Shown here: positions 33,694 through 41,079 of the stretch, one piece after another
Position numbering within the stretch: position 1 is the first letter of the stretch
Layout of the letters: each line of letters begins with the position of its first letter
Origin: Acidobacteriaceae bacterium
GTDB taxonomy: Bacteria; Acidobacteriota; Terriglobia; Terriglobales; Acidobacteriaceae
DNA length: 41,270 nucleotides
NCBI GenBank assembly: GCA_003138365.1
Contig: PLFY01000042.1
Span: forward strand, 1 to 41,270
Direction of reading: 5' to 3'
The notes under the pieces: model-generated
The model's input: the letters and a program-made list of their open reading frames with translations, nothing else
What the model was told of the DNA's origin: nothing
Databases searched by the model: none
Program-made: the position numbers and the translations under genes

Positions 33694-34795
33694 CGCGGTT
33701 CTCGTGGTTCTTCTTGCCGGTGCGGTGCTCACGCTGCCTGCGCAACAATCCTCATCCCCGGCAAGCGGCGTCAGCGCAGTGAGTTCCGCAGACCCATCGC
33801 AAACGCCGCGAACTCCGCTAACGCCGCAAGCACCTTCTCTCACCGTGGACCGCGACCCGGTGCGTTCGCCCGATAACGAGCCGCCCGCCACTGCCGCGGG
33901 GCCCCTGCGCAAGGAAGGCGAGGGTTACGTCCTCCACACCGACGTGGAAGAAGTGGTTCTCAATGCCACCGTCCTTGAGGGCAACCGCCTCGTTCCCGAC
34001 CTGAAAAAGGACAACTTCCAGGTCCTCGAAGACGGAGTCCCACAGACCCTCATCAGCTTCCAGCACACTGACCTTCCCGTCTCCATTGCCATGGTGGTGG
34101 ACAACTCCGGTTCCATGTCCCGCAAGCGCCCTTCGGTCAACAAGAGCGCCCTCGACCTGATCCAGGCCTCGAATCCCCAGGACGAGGCCTTTGTCGTGAA
34201 CTTCTCCGACGAGGCCTTCATCGACCAGGAGTTCACCTCCGACGTGAACAAACTCCGCGACGGCCTGAGCCACATCGAATCCAGAGGCGGCACAGCACTT
34301 TACGATGCCGTCGTCGCCTCGGCCGACAAGCTCGTCGCCGACGCCAAGCGCCCCAAGCAGGTGCTCATCCTCATCACCGACGGCGAAGACAACGCTTCGA
34401 CCCTCAACCTGGAGCAGACCATCCGCCGCGTTCAGCAGCTCTCCGGCCCGGTCATTTACTCCATCGGACTGCTCTTTGGCGACGAGATGACCCGCGGCGA
34501 AGTCCGCCACGCGCGCCGCGCCCTAGAAATGCTCTCCACCGAGACCGGCGGCATCGCCTTCTTTCCCAAGTCAATCGAACAAATTGACCAGATTTCCGCC
34601 GAAGTCGCCCGCGATATTCGTAACCAATACACGCTCGGCTACCACTCCACCAAACCCACCACCGAGCCCGGTTTTCGCCGCGTGCTGGTGACAGCCGAAG
34701 CCAAGGGCATGGGCAAACTCAACGTCCGCACCCGCACCGGCTACTTCCCCGTCGTCCGCGTCCCTAAGCAGCCCGCAAAGCCGGAAAGCAAGTAA
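33677..34795 (+). CDS. Secreted VWFA-related domain protein (second of tandem pair)
   Basis: A 372-residue protein. ATG 33677 is preferred because it gives a compact signal (MRLCNNAVLVVLLAGAVLTLPAQQ) and a 17-base overlap with the preceding VWA gene. The VWA core has SIAMVVDNSGSMSRKR with an intact DxSxS site (Asp142). It ends RNQYTLGYHSTKP...RTRTGYFPV. It is clearly a paralogue of the upstream gene, so the pair arose by tandem duplication. Function is unknown, and an envelope or secreted scaffold role is inferred from the signal and family. Confidence 0.88.
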   Translation: MRLCNNAVLVVLLAGAVLTLPAQQSSSPASGVSAVSSADPSQTPRTPLTPQAPSLTVDRDPVRSPDNEPPATAAGPLRKEGEGYVLHTDVEEVVLNATVLEGNRLVPDLKKDNFQVLEDGVPQTLISFQHTDLPVSIAMVVDNSGSMSRKRPSVNKSALDLIQASNPQDEAFVVNFSDEAFIDQEFTSDVNKLRDGLSHIESRGGTALYDAVVASADKLVADAKRPKQVLILITDGEDNASTLNLEQTIRRVQQLSGPVIYSIGLLFGDEMTRGEVRHARRALEMLSTETGGIAFFPKSIEQIDQISAEVARDIRNQYTLGYHSTKPTTEPGFRRVLVTAEAKGMGKLNVRTRTGYFPVVRVPKQPAKPESK

Positions 34796-34950
34796 GGGCA
34801 CATATCAATTTCCATTTCGCTACGTGATCCATGACGCCCCACCACGAAAAGCTAGGAGCCACAACACAGACAATGCCTGATTATGAATGCCGCACTCTAG
34901 CAGTTCCTGCGGAGCAAGAGTCGAGGGGCGGCCATTACGGACGAGATGAA

Positions 34951-35247
34951 TCAGGCAGTGCGGGAGAAGACGCGGGCTTCGAGGCGTGAGAGCCGGCTTT
35001 CGTGATCTTTGCGGACTTCGTCCTCAATCCGGTCGAAACGGATTTCCATACGGTCGATGCGCGCGTTCACGGCGGCAAATCCGGCTCTCATCTCCGAGCG
35101 CAGGTCGTCGATTCGCTGACCGAGGTCGTCGATTCGCTGACCCAGAGCGTTGATGGCGCGATTATTCGCCACCGTCGAACCAAGCCACACGAGGAGGATC
35201 GAGAAGATGGGAAGACCGATCGCGAGATAGAATTGGGCGCTGGTCAT
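34951..35247 (-). CDS. Membrane-anchored coiled-coil protein
   Basis: A 98-residue protein with one N-terminal membrane helix (about residues 5-27) followed by a charged coiled coil with RIDDL, RIDRME and RFDRIEDEV heptads. A 21-base unit is duplicated, encoding GQRIDDLGQRIDDL. The segment from SEMRAGFAAVNARID to the end resembles many small accessory proteins of unknown role. It is flanked by short similar sequences beginning CCCC(A/G)CCACGA(A/T)AAGCT at 34837 and 35309. It is convergent with the VWA pair. Confidence 0.7.
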   Translation of the reverse strand: MTSAQFYLAIGLPIFSILLVWLGSTVANNRAINALGQRIDDLGQRIDDLRSEMRAGFAAVNARIDRMEIRFDRIEDEVRKDHESRLSRLEARVFSRTA

Positions 35248-35351
35248 AATCGCTGCTCAATTGTAACCCCGCTTAAGCCGCAATACCAAGGGCATTCGAT
35301 TCGGCCGCCCCCGCCACGATAAGCTGGAAGCTAGGAGCTAGAAGCTAACCC

Positions 35352-36500
35352 ATGTCCGACTACAAATACGCGACCCTCGCCGTCCACGCCGGCCAGCATC
35401 CCGATCCCCTCACCGGCGCTGTCAATGTGCCCGTCTATCTCTCCTCGACCTTCGAGCTCACCGGCATCGGCACCGACAAAGGCTGGGACTACTCCCGCGC
35501 CGGCAATCCCACCCGCGACCGACTTGAAACGGCCCTCGCCGCGCTCGAAGGCGGCGTCAGCGGACATGCCTTCACCAGCGGCATGGCAGCCATCTCCGGC
35601 TTGGTGGCCATGCTCCGCTCCGGCGACCACCTGATCTGCTCAAACAACGTCTATGCCGGCACAGTGCGCCTCTTTGACCGCATCGTATCCGGCTACGGCA
35701 TCGACATCCAGTATGTGGACACCAGCGATCTCGACGCTGTGGCCGCGGCCATCCGCCCCTCCACCAAGCTGATTCACATTGAAACCCCCAGCAACCCGCT
35801 GATGGTCCTCACCGACATTGCCGCGGTCAGCCAGATTGCCCACGCTCACGGCGTCGAAGTCAGCGTGGACAACACCTTCCTGTCGCCCGCCTTGCAGAGT
35901 CCCCTGGCCCTCGGCGCCGACATCGTCATGCATTCCACCACAAAATATCTGAACGGCCACTCGGACGGCTTGGGCGGCGCGCTCATCGGTTCCACACCCG
36001 AACACAAGGAGCGTTTTGGGCTGGTGCAGAAGGCTGCCGGCGGCGTCATGTCGCCCTTCGAATGTTTCCTCGTCCTGCGCGGCATCAAGACCCTCCCCGT
36101 CCGCATCAGGCAGCACGAGGAGAACGGCCAGGCCGTCGCCGAATTCCTCTCCACCCACCCCAAGGTGAGCCGCCTCGCTTATCCCGGCCTCAAGAGCCAT
36201 CCCCAACATGCGCTTGCCGTCAAGCAGCAGAAGGGCTTCGGCTCCATGCTCAGCTTCGACCTCGGCTCGCGCGATGCCGCCGCGCGCTTCCTGGCCGCCA
36301 TCAAAATCTTCCTCAGCGCCGAGTCGTTAGGCGGCGTCGAATCGCTCGCCTCCCACTCCGCCACCACCACCCATGCCGCTATCAGCGACCAGGAGCGCGA
36401 GACCCTCGGCATCACCCAGGGCCTCATCCGTCTCTCCGTGGGCATCGAAGACAAGGACGACTTGATCACCGACCTGGAACAAGCCCTCGCCGCCGTGTGA
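35352..36500 (+). CDS. Trans-sulfuration PLP enzyme (cystathionine gamma-synthase/lyase family)
   Basis: A 382-residue Cys/Met metabolism PLP enzyme. SRAGNPTRDRLETALAALEGG is near residues 48-68, and the PLP lysine is Lys198 in MHSTTKYLNGHSDGLGG. The C-terminal ESLGGVESLASHSATTTHA and GLIRLSVGIED motifs are typical. Motifs alone do not separate MetB-like gamma-synthase from a gamma-lyase or homocysteine-forming variant, so no symbol is given. The region just before the ATG repeats GAAGCTAGGAGCTAGAAGCT. The gene stands alone among accessory neighbours. Confidence 0.9.
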   Translation: MSDYKYATLAVHAGQHPDPLTGAVNVPVYLSSTFELTGIGTDKGWDYSRAGNPTRDRLETALAALEGGVSGHAFTSGMAAISGLVAMLRSGDHLICSNNVYAGTVRLFDRIVSGYGIDIQYVDTSDLDAVAAAIRPSTKLIHIETPSNPLMVLTDIAAVSQIAHAHGVEVSVDNTFLSPALQSPLALGADIVMHSTTKYLNGHSDGLGGALIGSTPEHKERFGLVQKAAGGVMSPFECFLVLRGIKTLPVRIRQHEENGQAVAEFLSTHPKVSRLAYPGLKSHPQHALAVKQQKGFGSMLSFDLGSRDAAARFLAAIKIFLSAESLGGVESLASHSATTTHAAISDQERETLGITQGLIRLSVGIEDKDDLITDLEQALAAV

Positions 36501-36539
36501 CGCAACAGCATCCGTTCTCGCCCGGGAGTATCCTGATGA

Positions 36540-36794
36540 GTGGGCTCGTACCAGTTCGATGGGGTCACATTCCGCGTATACCCGGAGGATCATGATCCTC
36601 CGCACGTTCATGGCCGATACCAGGGGATAGCTGCCATCCTTGAATTAGGCAAGGATGGTCGCGCACGAATAGCTGACCGGGATGATGCCCTGCGGCCTGG
36701 CGATGCCAAGAGAAACCAGGTGCGCCATATCTTGGATGTGGCGAATGCGCACTTCAGCGATCTAATGGAACTGTGGAAGGAGGCTCATGCCTGA
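36540..36794 (+). CDS. DUF4160 domain protein
   Basis: An 84-residue protein starting at GTG, with GGGAG ten or more bases upstream. VTFRVYPEDHDPPHVHGRYQGIAAIL (about residues 9-34) contains the HDPPH/HGRY core that defines DUF4160. NQVRHILDVANAHFSDLMELWKEAHA closes the protein. DUF4160 genes are regularly followed by DUF2442 genes, as here, in cassettes with toxin-antitoxin features. It overlaps the next gene by eight bases. Confidence 0.85.
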   Translation: MGSYQFDGVTFRVYPEDHDPPHVHGRYQGIAAILELGKDGRARIADRDDALRPGDAKRNQVRHILDVANAHFSDLMELWKEAHA

Positions 36795-37179
36795 ACCTGC
36801 TCGTGTAGTGACAACAGACGCAGAAATCGATGCGGCAATCGTGCGCGCTCGAAAGTACGCAAAATATGATCGAAGAATAGTTAAAGCCACGTACTCAAAG
36901 ACAACGGACACGCTCCGATTGGTATTTGAGGACGGCGCAACGTACACGCTCCCATGCACTCGAATTCAAGGTCTGGCTGGGGCCAGTGAGAAAGATCTGA
37001 AACGCATTCAAATTCTGGGAGATGGCACAGGGTTGCTGTGGCCGCTCCTCGATGTCGCACACTATGTTCCAGGGCTGCTGGCGGGCGTTTATGGGTCGGA
37101 GAAATGGATGACCGCCCTTTACAAGCAGCGGAAGAAGCCGAAGCTTGTTGACCCCGCGGGCCGCCACAAGCAAGAGTAA
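36787..37179 (+). CDS. DUF2442 domain protein, second copy
   Basis: A 130-residue protein preceded by a strong AAGGAGG and overlapping the DUF4160 gene by eight bases. TDTLRLVFEDGATYTLPCTRIQGLAGASEKDLKRIQILGDGTGLLWPLLDVAHYVPGLLAGVYGSEKW is a DUF2442-like core with a long C-terminal extension ending in a basic tail. It is clearly diverged from the copy at 30234, so the two probably arrived separately. Confidence 0.8.
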   Translation: MPEPARVVTTDAEIDAAIVRARKYAKYDRRIVKATYSKTTDTLRLVFEDGATYTLPCTRIQGLAGASEKDLKRIQILGDGTGLLWPLLDVAHYVPGLLAGVYGSEKWMTALYKQRKKPKLVDPAGRHKQE

Positions 37180-37220
37180 TTGGCCTCACGTTAGAACGCA
37201 CAAGAATTGGAGGGTAGGCA

Positions 37221-37430
37221 ATGGGAACCGGACTTGACAGTCGCCATCGTGATTTGGACGGCCGCATTGAAGAAAAAAGAGGAGATACACTCGTTGCCAC
37301 TCTTCGGAGGGCTTATGGCCAGGACTTCCTGCGCGATTTTCGCAGCGATGCCAGGCTCTCCACAGTGCGCGAACAGACCGATATGTCCTTAACGGAGCTA
37401 GTACGCCAGCACCAGCGCGGGAAAAAGTAA
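37221..37430 (+). CDS. Small protein following the DUF4160/DUF2442 pair
   Basis: A 69-residue protein with GGAGGGTAGGCA before the ATG. The central part is KRGDTLVATLRRAYGQDFLRDFRSDARLSTVREQT, then MSLTELVRQHQR. It is charged and helical, resembling small regulatory or antitoxin-like proteins sometimes found as a third gene after DUF4160/DUF2442. The 41-base spacing and same orientation support a three-gene unit. Family and function are not known to me. Confidence 0.6.
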   Translation: MGTGLDSRHRDLDGRIEEKRGDTLVATLRRAYGQDFLRDFRSDARLSTVREQTDMSLTELVRQHQRGKK

Positions 37431-37439
37431 CCCCGCCCC

Positions 37440-37904
37440 TCAGTGCCCCACCGGCACCGGTGGAGCCTTCGCCGGCCTCCGCATCAGAAACGGCAGCGGC
37501 ACCAGGATCGCCGTCAGCGCTACCATCACCCAGATCACATCCACATACGACAGCAACCGCGCCTGCACCTGTGCCATCCCGTAGATCTGCGCTCCCGCCC
37601 GCTGCATCGCGTCCGGCCTGGCATTGCCGTGTTGCATCCACGCCCCGGCCAACCCTTTGCGGAACGCCTCAAACGGCCCGTTGCCATTCACCGTATGCGC
37701 GCCCAGCATGGCCAGGTGCTGCTGCGTTCGCCGCGCCAGCAAAGTCGTCACAAAGCTGATCCCCACGCTGCCGCCCAGGTTCCGCATCAGCGCTGAAAAC
37801 CCGCTCACCTCGTTGTATTTCTCCTGCGGAATTCCCGCGTAGCACAGCGTATTGATGGGAATGAACAGGAACGGCAGCCCCTGTTTCAACCCCCTGAATG
37901 AGAG
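37440..37904 (-). pseudogene. emrB: 3' remnant of an EmrB/QacA-type (DHA2) efflux permease
   Basis: Read on the minus strand, the segment encodes the last part of a DHA2 MFS transporter: FLFIPINTLCYAGIPQEKYNEVSGFSALMRNLGGSVGISFVTTLL, then two helices and a Pro-rich C-terminus. Only about 150 residues remain of a protein that normally has around 500 residues and 14 helices. Homology fades at about 37900, and a stop appears upstream at about 37938-37940. The start used by a gene finder would be a TTG within the helix. The loss is a 5' truncation, with repeats at the junction. Confidence 0.75.
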
Positions 37905-38454
37905 CGAAATAACGGGGCCTTTAGGCCCGGGCCCTTGTCACTTTTCTGGCAAAGACCGCAAGTACAACTGTAGTACTAGGGAATCCCTGAATAAGTCGAC
38001 GTTTTGAAAGGGCACGACTTCAATAGCCCGCCCTGAGCGCAGTCGAAGGGTGCCAAAATGTCCCAACAATAACGCGGGCTTTAGCCCCTGAGAGAATATT
38101 TGTCGCCGGGAAGAATTTGTTCGGAGATTCCCTAAAGATTTCGCTTCCACCAGACTAACCGATTCCGACCGCGCCTGAACCCGCCAAGACTGGATGGTGG
38201 TGGCGCCGTTTCCGGCTTGCCTGCGATCCCGCTGCAACGACCCCAATCGGCGCTCGCTGACCGACTCGGCGATTTACCGTAAATCCAGAATTCATTCTGG
38301 CGACATGGGCGTTTACGGGGAGTAATATCGTTTTGACTGAGCTTTCGTGTCTCCCGGGCCCCGATTGCGAGGGACCATCCACCCTCAGCTAGGTTTGAGA
38401 TCTTCACCTGAATCGTGGCCAGCCGCCACCTCATAGAGGAGAAAGGATGGACGC
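37905..38454. other. Repeat-rich non-coding stretch at a truncation junction
   Basis: No supported gene is present. It starts with a palindromic GGGGCCTTTAGGCCCGGGCC and continues with GGGAATCCCTGA and CCTGAGCGCAGTCGAAGGGT elements. The inverted copy of the CTCAGGGGCTAAA repeat is at 38074-38093. The open minus-strand frame here translates repeats rather than a protein. The right half (38110-38454) is lower in GC and ends with AGGAGAAAGG before the next gene. Confidence 0.55.
38074..38093. repeat. Dispersed repeat CGCGGGCTTTAGCCCCTGAG (inverted copy of 30173 element)
   Basis: The reverse complement of this 20-base sequence differs from the element at 30173-30191 by a few bases only. Both contain GGGCTTTAGCCC-like palindromes and lie in intergenic DNA. 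Confidence 0.55.
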
Positions 38455-38967
38455 ATGGATTGGTCTGTTAAGCCACAGCCTGTAATCGGCGAGTTACTTC
38501 CTGGATTTACGGCTATTTCAATTTTGGTTGCTCCCTATTTGCTTCACAATAGCGCCGCCCTTACGGAGTCGGAGCACTTGGCAAGTTCAGCCCCCATTCT
38601 CGCGGGAGGTCTGGCATTTTTACTCTTGACATCTTGGGTTCTCGGGACACTTTTCGATGCGATAAGGGATCTACTTGAGTGGCCCTTGGATTATTTCTGG
38701 TTTAAGCTTAATTGGAGTTTTCTATCAGAGGGCACCGAAGTGAAGGTTCAGCAAGTAGAGAGTCATTGGCTCGCCTATTACTTTTTTACGGGGAATGTCT
38801 CGATTGCGCTTATCGTGTGTCTGATTTTGAGTGTTGTAAATAGATCACTTGTTCCGCTATCAGACGAGTGCACAATTATCATCATGCTTGCCCTTTTGAT
38901 TTTCATAGCGAATACGGCATCTCTAAGATGTGAGTTAAGAAAACTTATGAGGGACGACAATGCATGA
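38455..38967 (+). CDS. Membrane protein of unknown function, AT-richer than neighbours
   Basis: A 170-residue protein with about four hydrophobic segments (residues 12-30, 47-68, 115-135 and 140-157). A short charged loop LFDAIRDLLEWPLDYFWFKLNW follows the second helix. AGGAGAAAGG lies about seven bases before the ATG. Codon use is visibly AT-richer than the housekeeping genes, suggesting recent acquisition. It overlaps the SET-domain gene by eight bases, so the two form one unit. I do not recognise the family. Confidence 0.65.
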   Translation: MDWSVKPQPVIGELLPGFTAISILVAPYLLHNSAALTESEHLASSAPILAGGLAFLLLTSWVLGTLFDAIRDLLEWPLDYFWFKLNWSFLSEGTEVKVQQVESHWLAYYFFTGNVSIALIVCLILSVVNRSLVPLSDECTIIIMLALLIFIANTASLRCELRKLMRDDNA

Positions 38968-39379
38968 ATTGAGTAAACGGAAGCCCCATGATGGGGTGTA
39001 CGCGAGGCTAGGTATTTCGACCGTCGCCGGTGCAGGTATAGGAGTATTTGCAATTTCGGATATCCCCTTTGGAGCCGACGTCTTTGGTGCAGACGATGCA
39101 GAAACTGTCATAGTAGAGAAGACGAAAACCCTGGCTCTCAGTCCGGAAATCCGAAAATTGTACCATGATTTCTGCGTTCTCAAGAATGGCACATATGAAT
39201 GCCCGGTCAGCTTCAACTCTTTAACTGTCTCTTGGTATTTGAACACATCTGAAACGCCAAATGTCCGGCCAGACTCTGAGCTTCATTTCAAGGCAATTCG
39301 TGACATTAAGGCTGGCGAAGAACTTCTCGCGAATTACGACGAATACAGCGAGAATGAAGACGCCGAGTTTGTATCTTGA
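38960..39379 (+). CDS. SET domain protein, probable protein lysine methyltransferase-like
   Basis: A 139-residue protein. ISTVAGAGIGVFAISDIPFGADVF (about residues 17-40) is the first SET strand pair. VSWYLNTSETPNVRPDSELHFKAIRDIKAGEELLANYDEY (about 91-130) carries the SET core: LNTSETPN corresponds to the NHSxxPN SAM-binding motif, and EELLANYDEY to the conserved E-L-Y block with catalytic Tyr. Its coupling to a membrane-protein gene in an AT-rich island is unusual. The substrate is unknown, and methylation activity is inferred from motifs. Confidence 0.8.
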   Translation: MHELSKRKPHDGVYARLGISTVAGAGIGVFAISDIPFGADVFGADDAETVIVEKTKTLALSPEIRKLYHDFCVLKNGTYECPVSFNSLTVSWYLNTSETPNVRPDSELHFKAIRDIKAGEELLANYDEYSENEDAEFVS

Positions 39380-39704
39380 GGAACTTTACGGCCGGTGCCC
39401 CTGTCTCGATTTTGAGGCTTTGAAACCCTCGAAACTCGACGAGATAATCGTAAAGAATCATAACAGTGTCCAGACTCCCTTCACGGACCTGGCGCACCCA
39501 GATTTTGCAGATTTGTACTGACAAGTCGCCGAGGCTCCGCTGATCAGCTTGCGCGGAATTCTGGGTTGACGGTAACAGCCCGAGTCACTCATCGAGCCAC
39601 AATTCGGCAAGATTCTCCGCGTCGCTGGCGTATGGTCGACCGTCCGGAATCTGCACCCCTGCCAACTGGAACCCCCGCCTTCCCTTGTGTCATGCTGAAG
39701 AATC
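39380..39704. other. Non-coding stretch with degenerate GTGCCCC repeat
   Basis: No gene is supported. Bases 39394-39415 read GGTGCCCCTGTCTCGATT, then TTGAG, a decayed form of the hairpin element at 8371. The remaining sequence is AT-richer than the flanking core genes, and it includes open frames that overlap on both strands without protein-like content. The tsaB promoter is presumably near its right end, but I see no clear -35/-10 pair. Confidence 0.5.
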
Positions 39705-40421
39705 ATGCACCCCACTCCTCCACTCGCGGAAACCTGCACGCAACCCGGCCAGCTTCTGCTTGCCATCGACACCTGCGGCCCCAGCGGCTCGGTCGCCCTC
39801 GGTCGCCTCCATGATGGCGCAATCCAGCTCCTCGGCCAGATCGAACTCGAAGGCCGCAGCTACTCCTCAACCCTCGTCGCCGCCGTCGCCGATTTACTAT
39901 CCCAAAACAAAGTCGAACTCAATTCCCTCGCCGCCATCGTCGCCGTCAACGGCCCCGGCAGCTTCACCGGCGTCCGCGTTGGACTCAGTGCCGTCAAAGG
40001 CTTGGCCGAACCAGCCCAGATTCGCGTCGTCGCCGTTTCACGCCTGGAAGTCCTCGCCTGGAAATCCGGTGTGCCCTCGGCAGCGATCGATGCGCATCGC
40101 CACGAAGTCTTCCTGAGGCTCGAACCGCCCGCCTCACCCGCCCACGAACTCCTCGCCGGCCCCACCGACCTTGCCGCAATAGCTCCAGTCCCGCAACGCA
40201 TCGCCGTCTGCGACGATGCCGCCGCCCAGCTCCTGACCGCCGCCTGGCCAACCACCGAGCTCATCCGCACCCCAGCTCCCACCGCCGCCGATGCCCTGCG
40301 CCTCTGCGCCCCGCGCGTCGCCGCAAAGCAATTCATCGACCTGGCCCTCCTCGACGCCCACTACCTCCGCCGTTCCGACGCCGAGATCTTTGGCGACCCG
40401 GCGACGCCACAATCCAGATGA
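39705..40421 (+). CDS. tsaB: tRNA threonylcarbamoyladenosine biosynthesis protein TsaB
   Basis: A 238-residue ASKHA-fold protein that partners TsaD in t6A formation. LLLAIDTCGPSGSVALG (about residues 17-33) is the first phosphate-loop region. VAVNGPGSFTGVRVGLSAVKGLA (about 83-105) is the TsaB signature. An N-terminal extension of about 15 residues is Pro/Thr-rich. Its stop overlaps the rimI start in ATGA. Its partner TsaE is encoded at 25523. Confidence 0.92.
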   Translation: MHPTPPLAETCTQPGQLLLAIDTCGPSGSVALGRLHDGAIQLLGQIELEGRSYSSTLVAAVADLLSQNKVELNSLAAIVAVNGPGSFTGVRVGLSAVKGLAEPAQIRVVAVSRLEVLAWKSGVPSAAIDAHRHEVFLRLEPPASPAHELLAGPTDLAAIAPVPQRIAVCDDAAAQLLTAAWPTTELIRTPAPTAADALRLCAPRVAAKQFIDLALLDAHYLRRSDAEIFGDPATPQSR

Positions 40422-40903
40422 ACTCCCCCGCCCAAGCAGTACGAATTCGCCCCATGACCCCGGCGGACCTCGACCGGGTGATTCAGATCGAGCGGAGTCT
40501 CCAACAGGCCCCCCACTGGCCGCATTCGGCCTACCTGGCCTCCCTCGATCCCCAAAGCACACAGCACCGAATAGCCCTTGTTGCAACAGTCGCCACACTC
40601 CCCAGCACCCAGTCCGTCGTCGCCTTCGCCGTAGCCAGCCTGCTCCCCCCCCAGGCCGAACTCGAGATGATCGCGGTCGCCCCGGAGCTGCAGCGCCGTG
40701 GTCTGGCACGTTCTCTCTTCGCCGCAATGGTCAAGGAGCTCAAGTCGCAGCAGATCACGGAAGTAATTCTCGAAGTGCGCGCCTCCAACCACCCAGCCCT
40801 CGCACTCTATCGGCATCTACAATTCGTAGAAACCGCCCGCCGCCCGCGCTATTATGCTGATCCTGTTGAAGATGCGGCTCTGCTTGCGCTTCGCCTCGCC
40901 TGA
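40418..40903 (+). CDS. rimI: Ribosomal protein S18 N-acetyltransferase RimI-like (GNAT)
   Basis: A 161-residue GNAT enzyme. IRPMTPADLDRVIQIERSLQQAPHW is the N-terminal substrate region. AELEMIAVAPELQRRGLARSLFAAMVKEL (about residues 82-110) contains the acetyl-CoA loop Q-R-x-G-L-A. VILEVRASNHPALALYRHLQFVETARRPRYY is typical of RimI, which acetylates the N-terminal Ala of S18. Coupling to tsaB by an ATGA overlap is a conserved arrangement and supports this name. A related N-acetyltransferase function cannot be excluded. Confidence 0.88.
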   Translation: MNSPAQAVRIRPMTPADLDRVIQIERSLQQAPHWPHSAYLASLDPQSTQHRIALVATVATLPSTQSVVAFAVASLLPPQAELEMIAVAPELQRRGLARSLFAAMVKELKSQQITEVILEVRASNHPALALYRHLQFVETARRPRYYADPVEDAALLALRLA

Positions 40904-41079
40904 CCGCCCCAGCGCCGCCCAGCCCCGGCCCAGCCATCTTTTCAGGTGACGCCCGTCACGCCTGCCCCGCTTTCATCCAAAATTCCACACCATCAAATGA
41001 CTTTCGCCTTTTTTACCACTTGCAGTTTGCGCTCCTGCGGCGGTATATGTAAATGTTCTGTTACTACCGGAGGTGCTTG

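Noticed and set aside
37938..38246. Minus-strand open frame of 102 codons beside the EmrB remnant
   Set aside because: Its sequence is a translation of dispersed intergenic repeats (for example LKPALLLGHFGTLRLRSGRA), not of a gene.
39261..39521. Plus-strand open frame of 86 codons overlapping the SET gene
   Set aside because: Most of it is out of frame with the SET domain and it has no ribosome site or protein-like conservation.
41041..41079. TATATG upstream of the last gene as a promoter -10
   Set aside because: A possible -35 (TTGCAG) matches consensus poorly, so the pair was not called.
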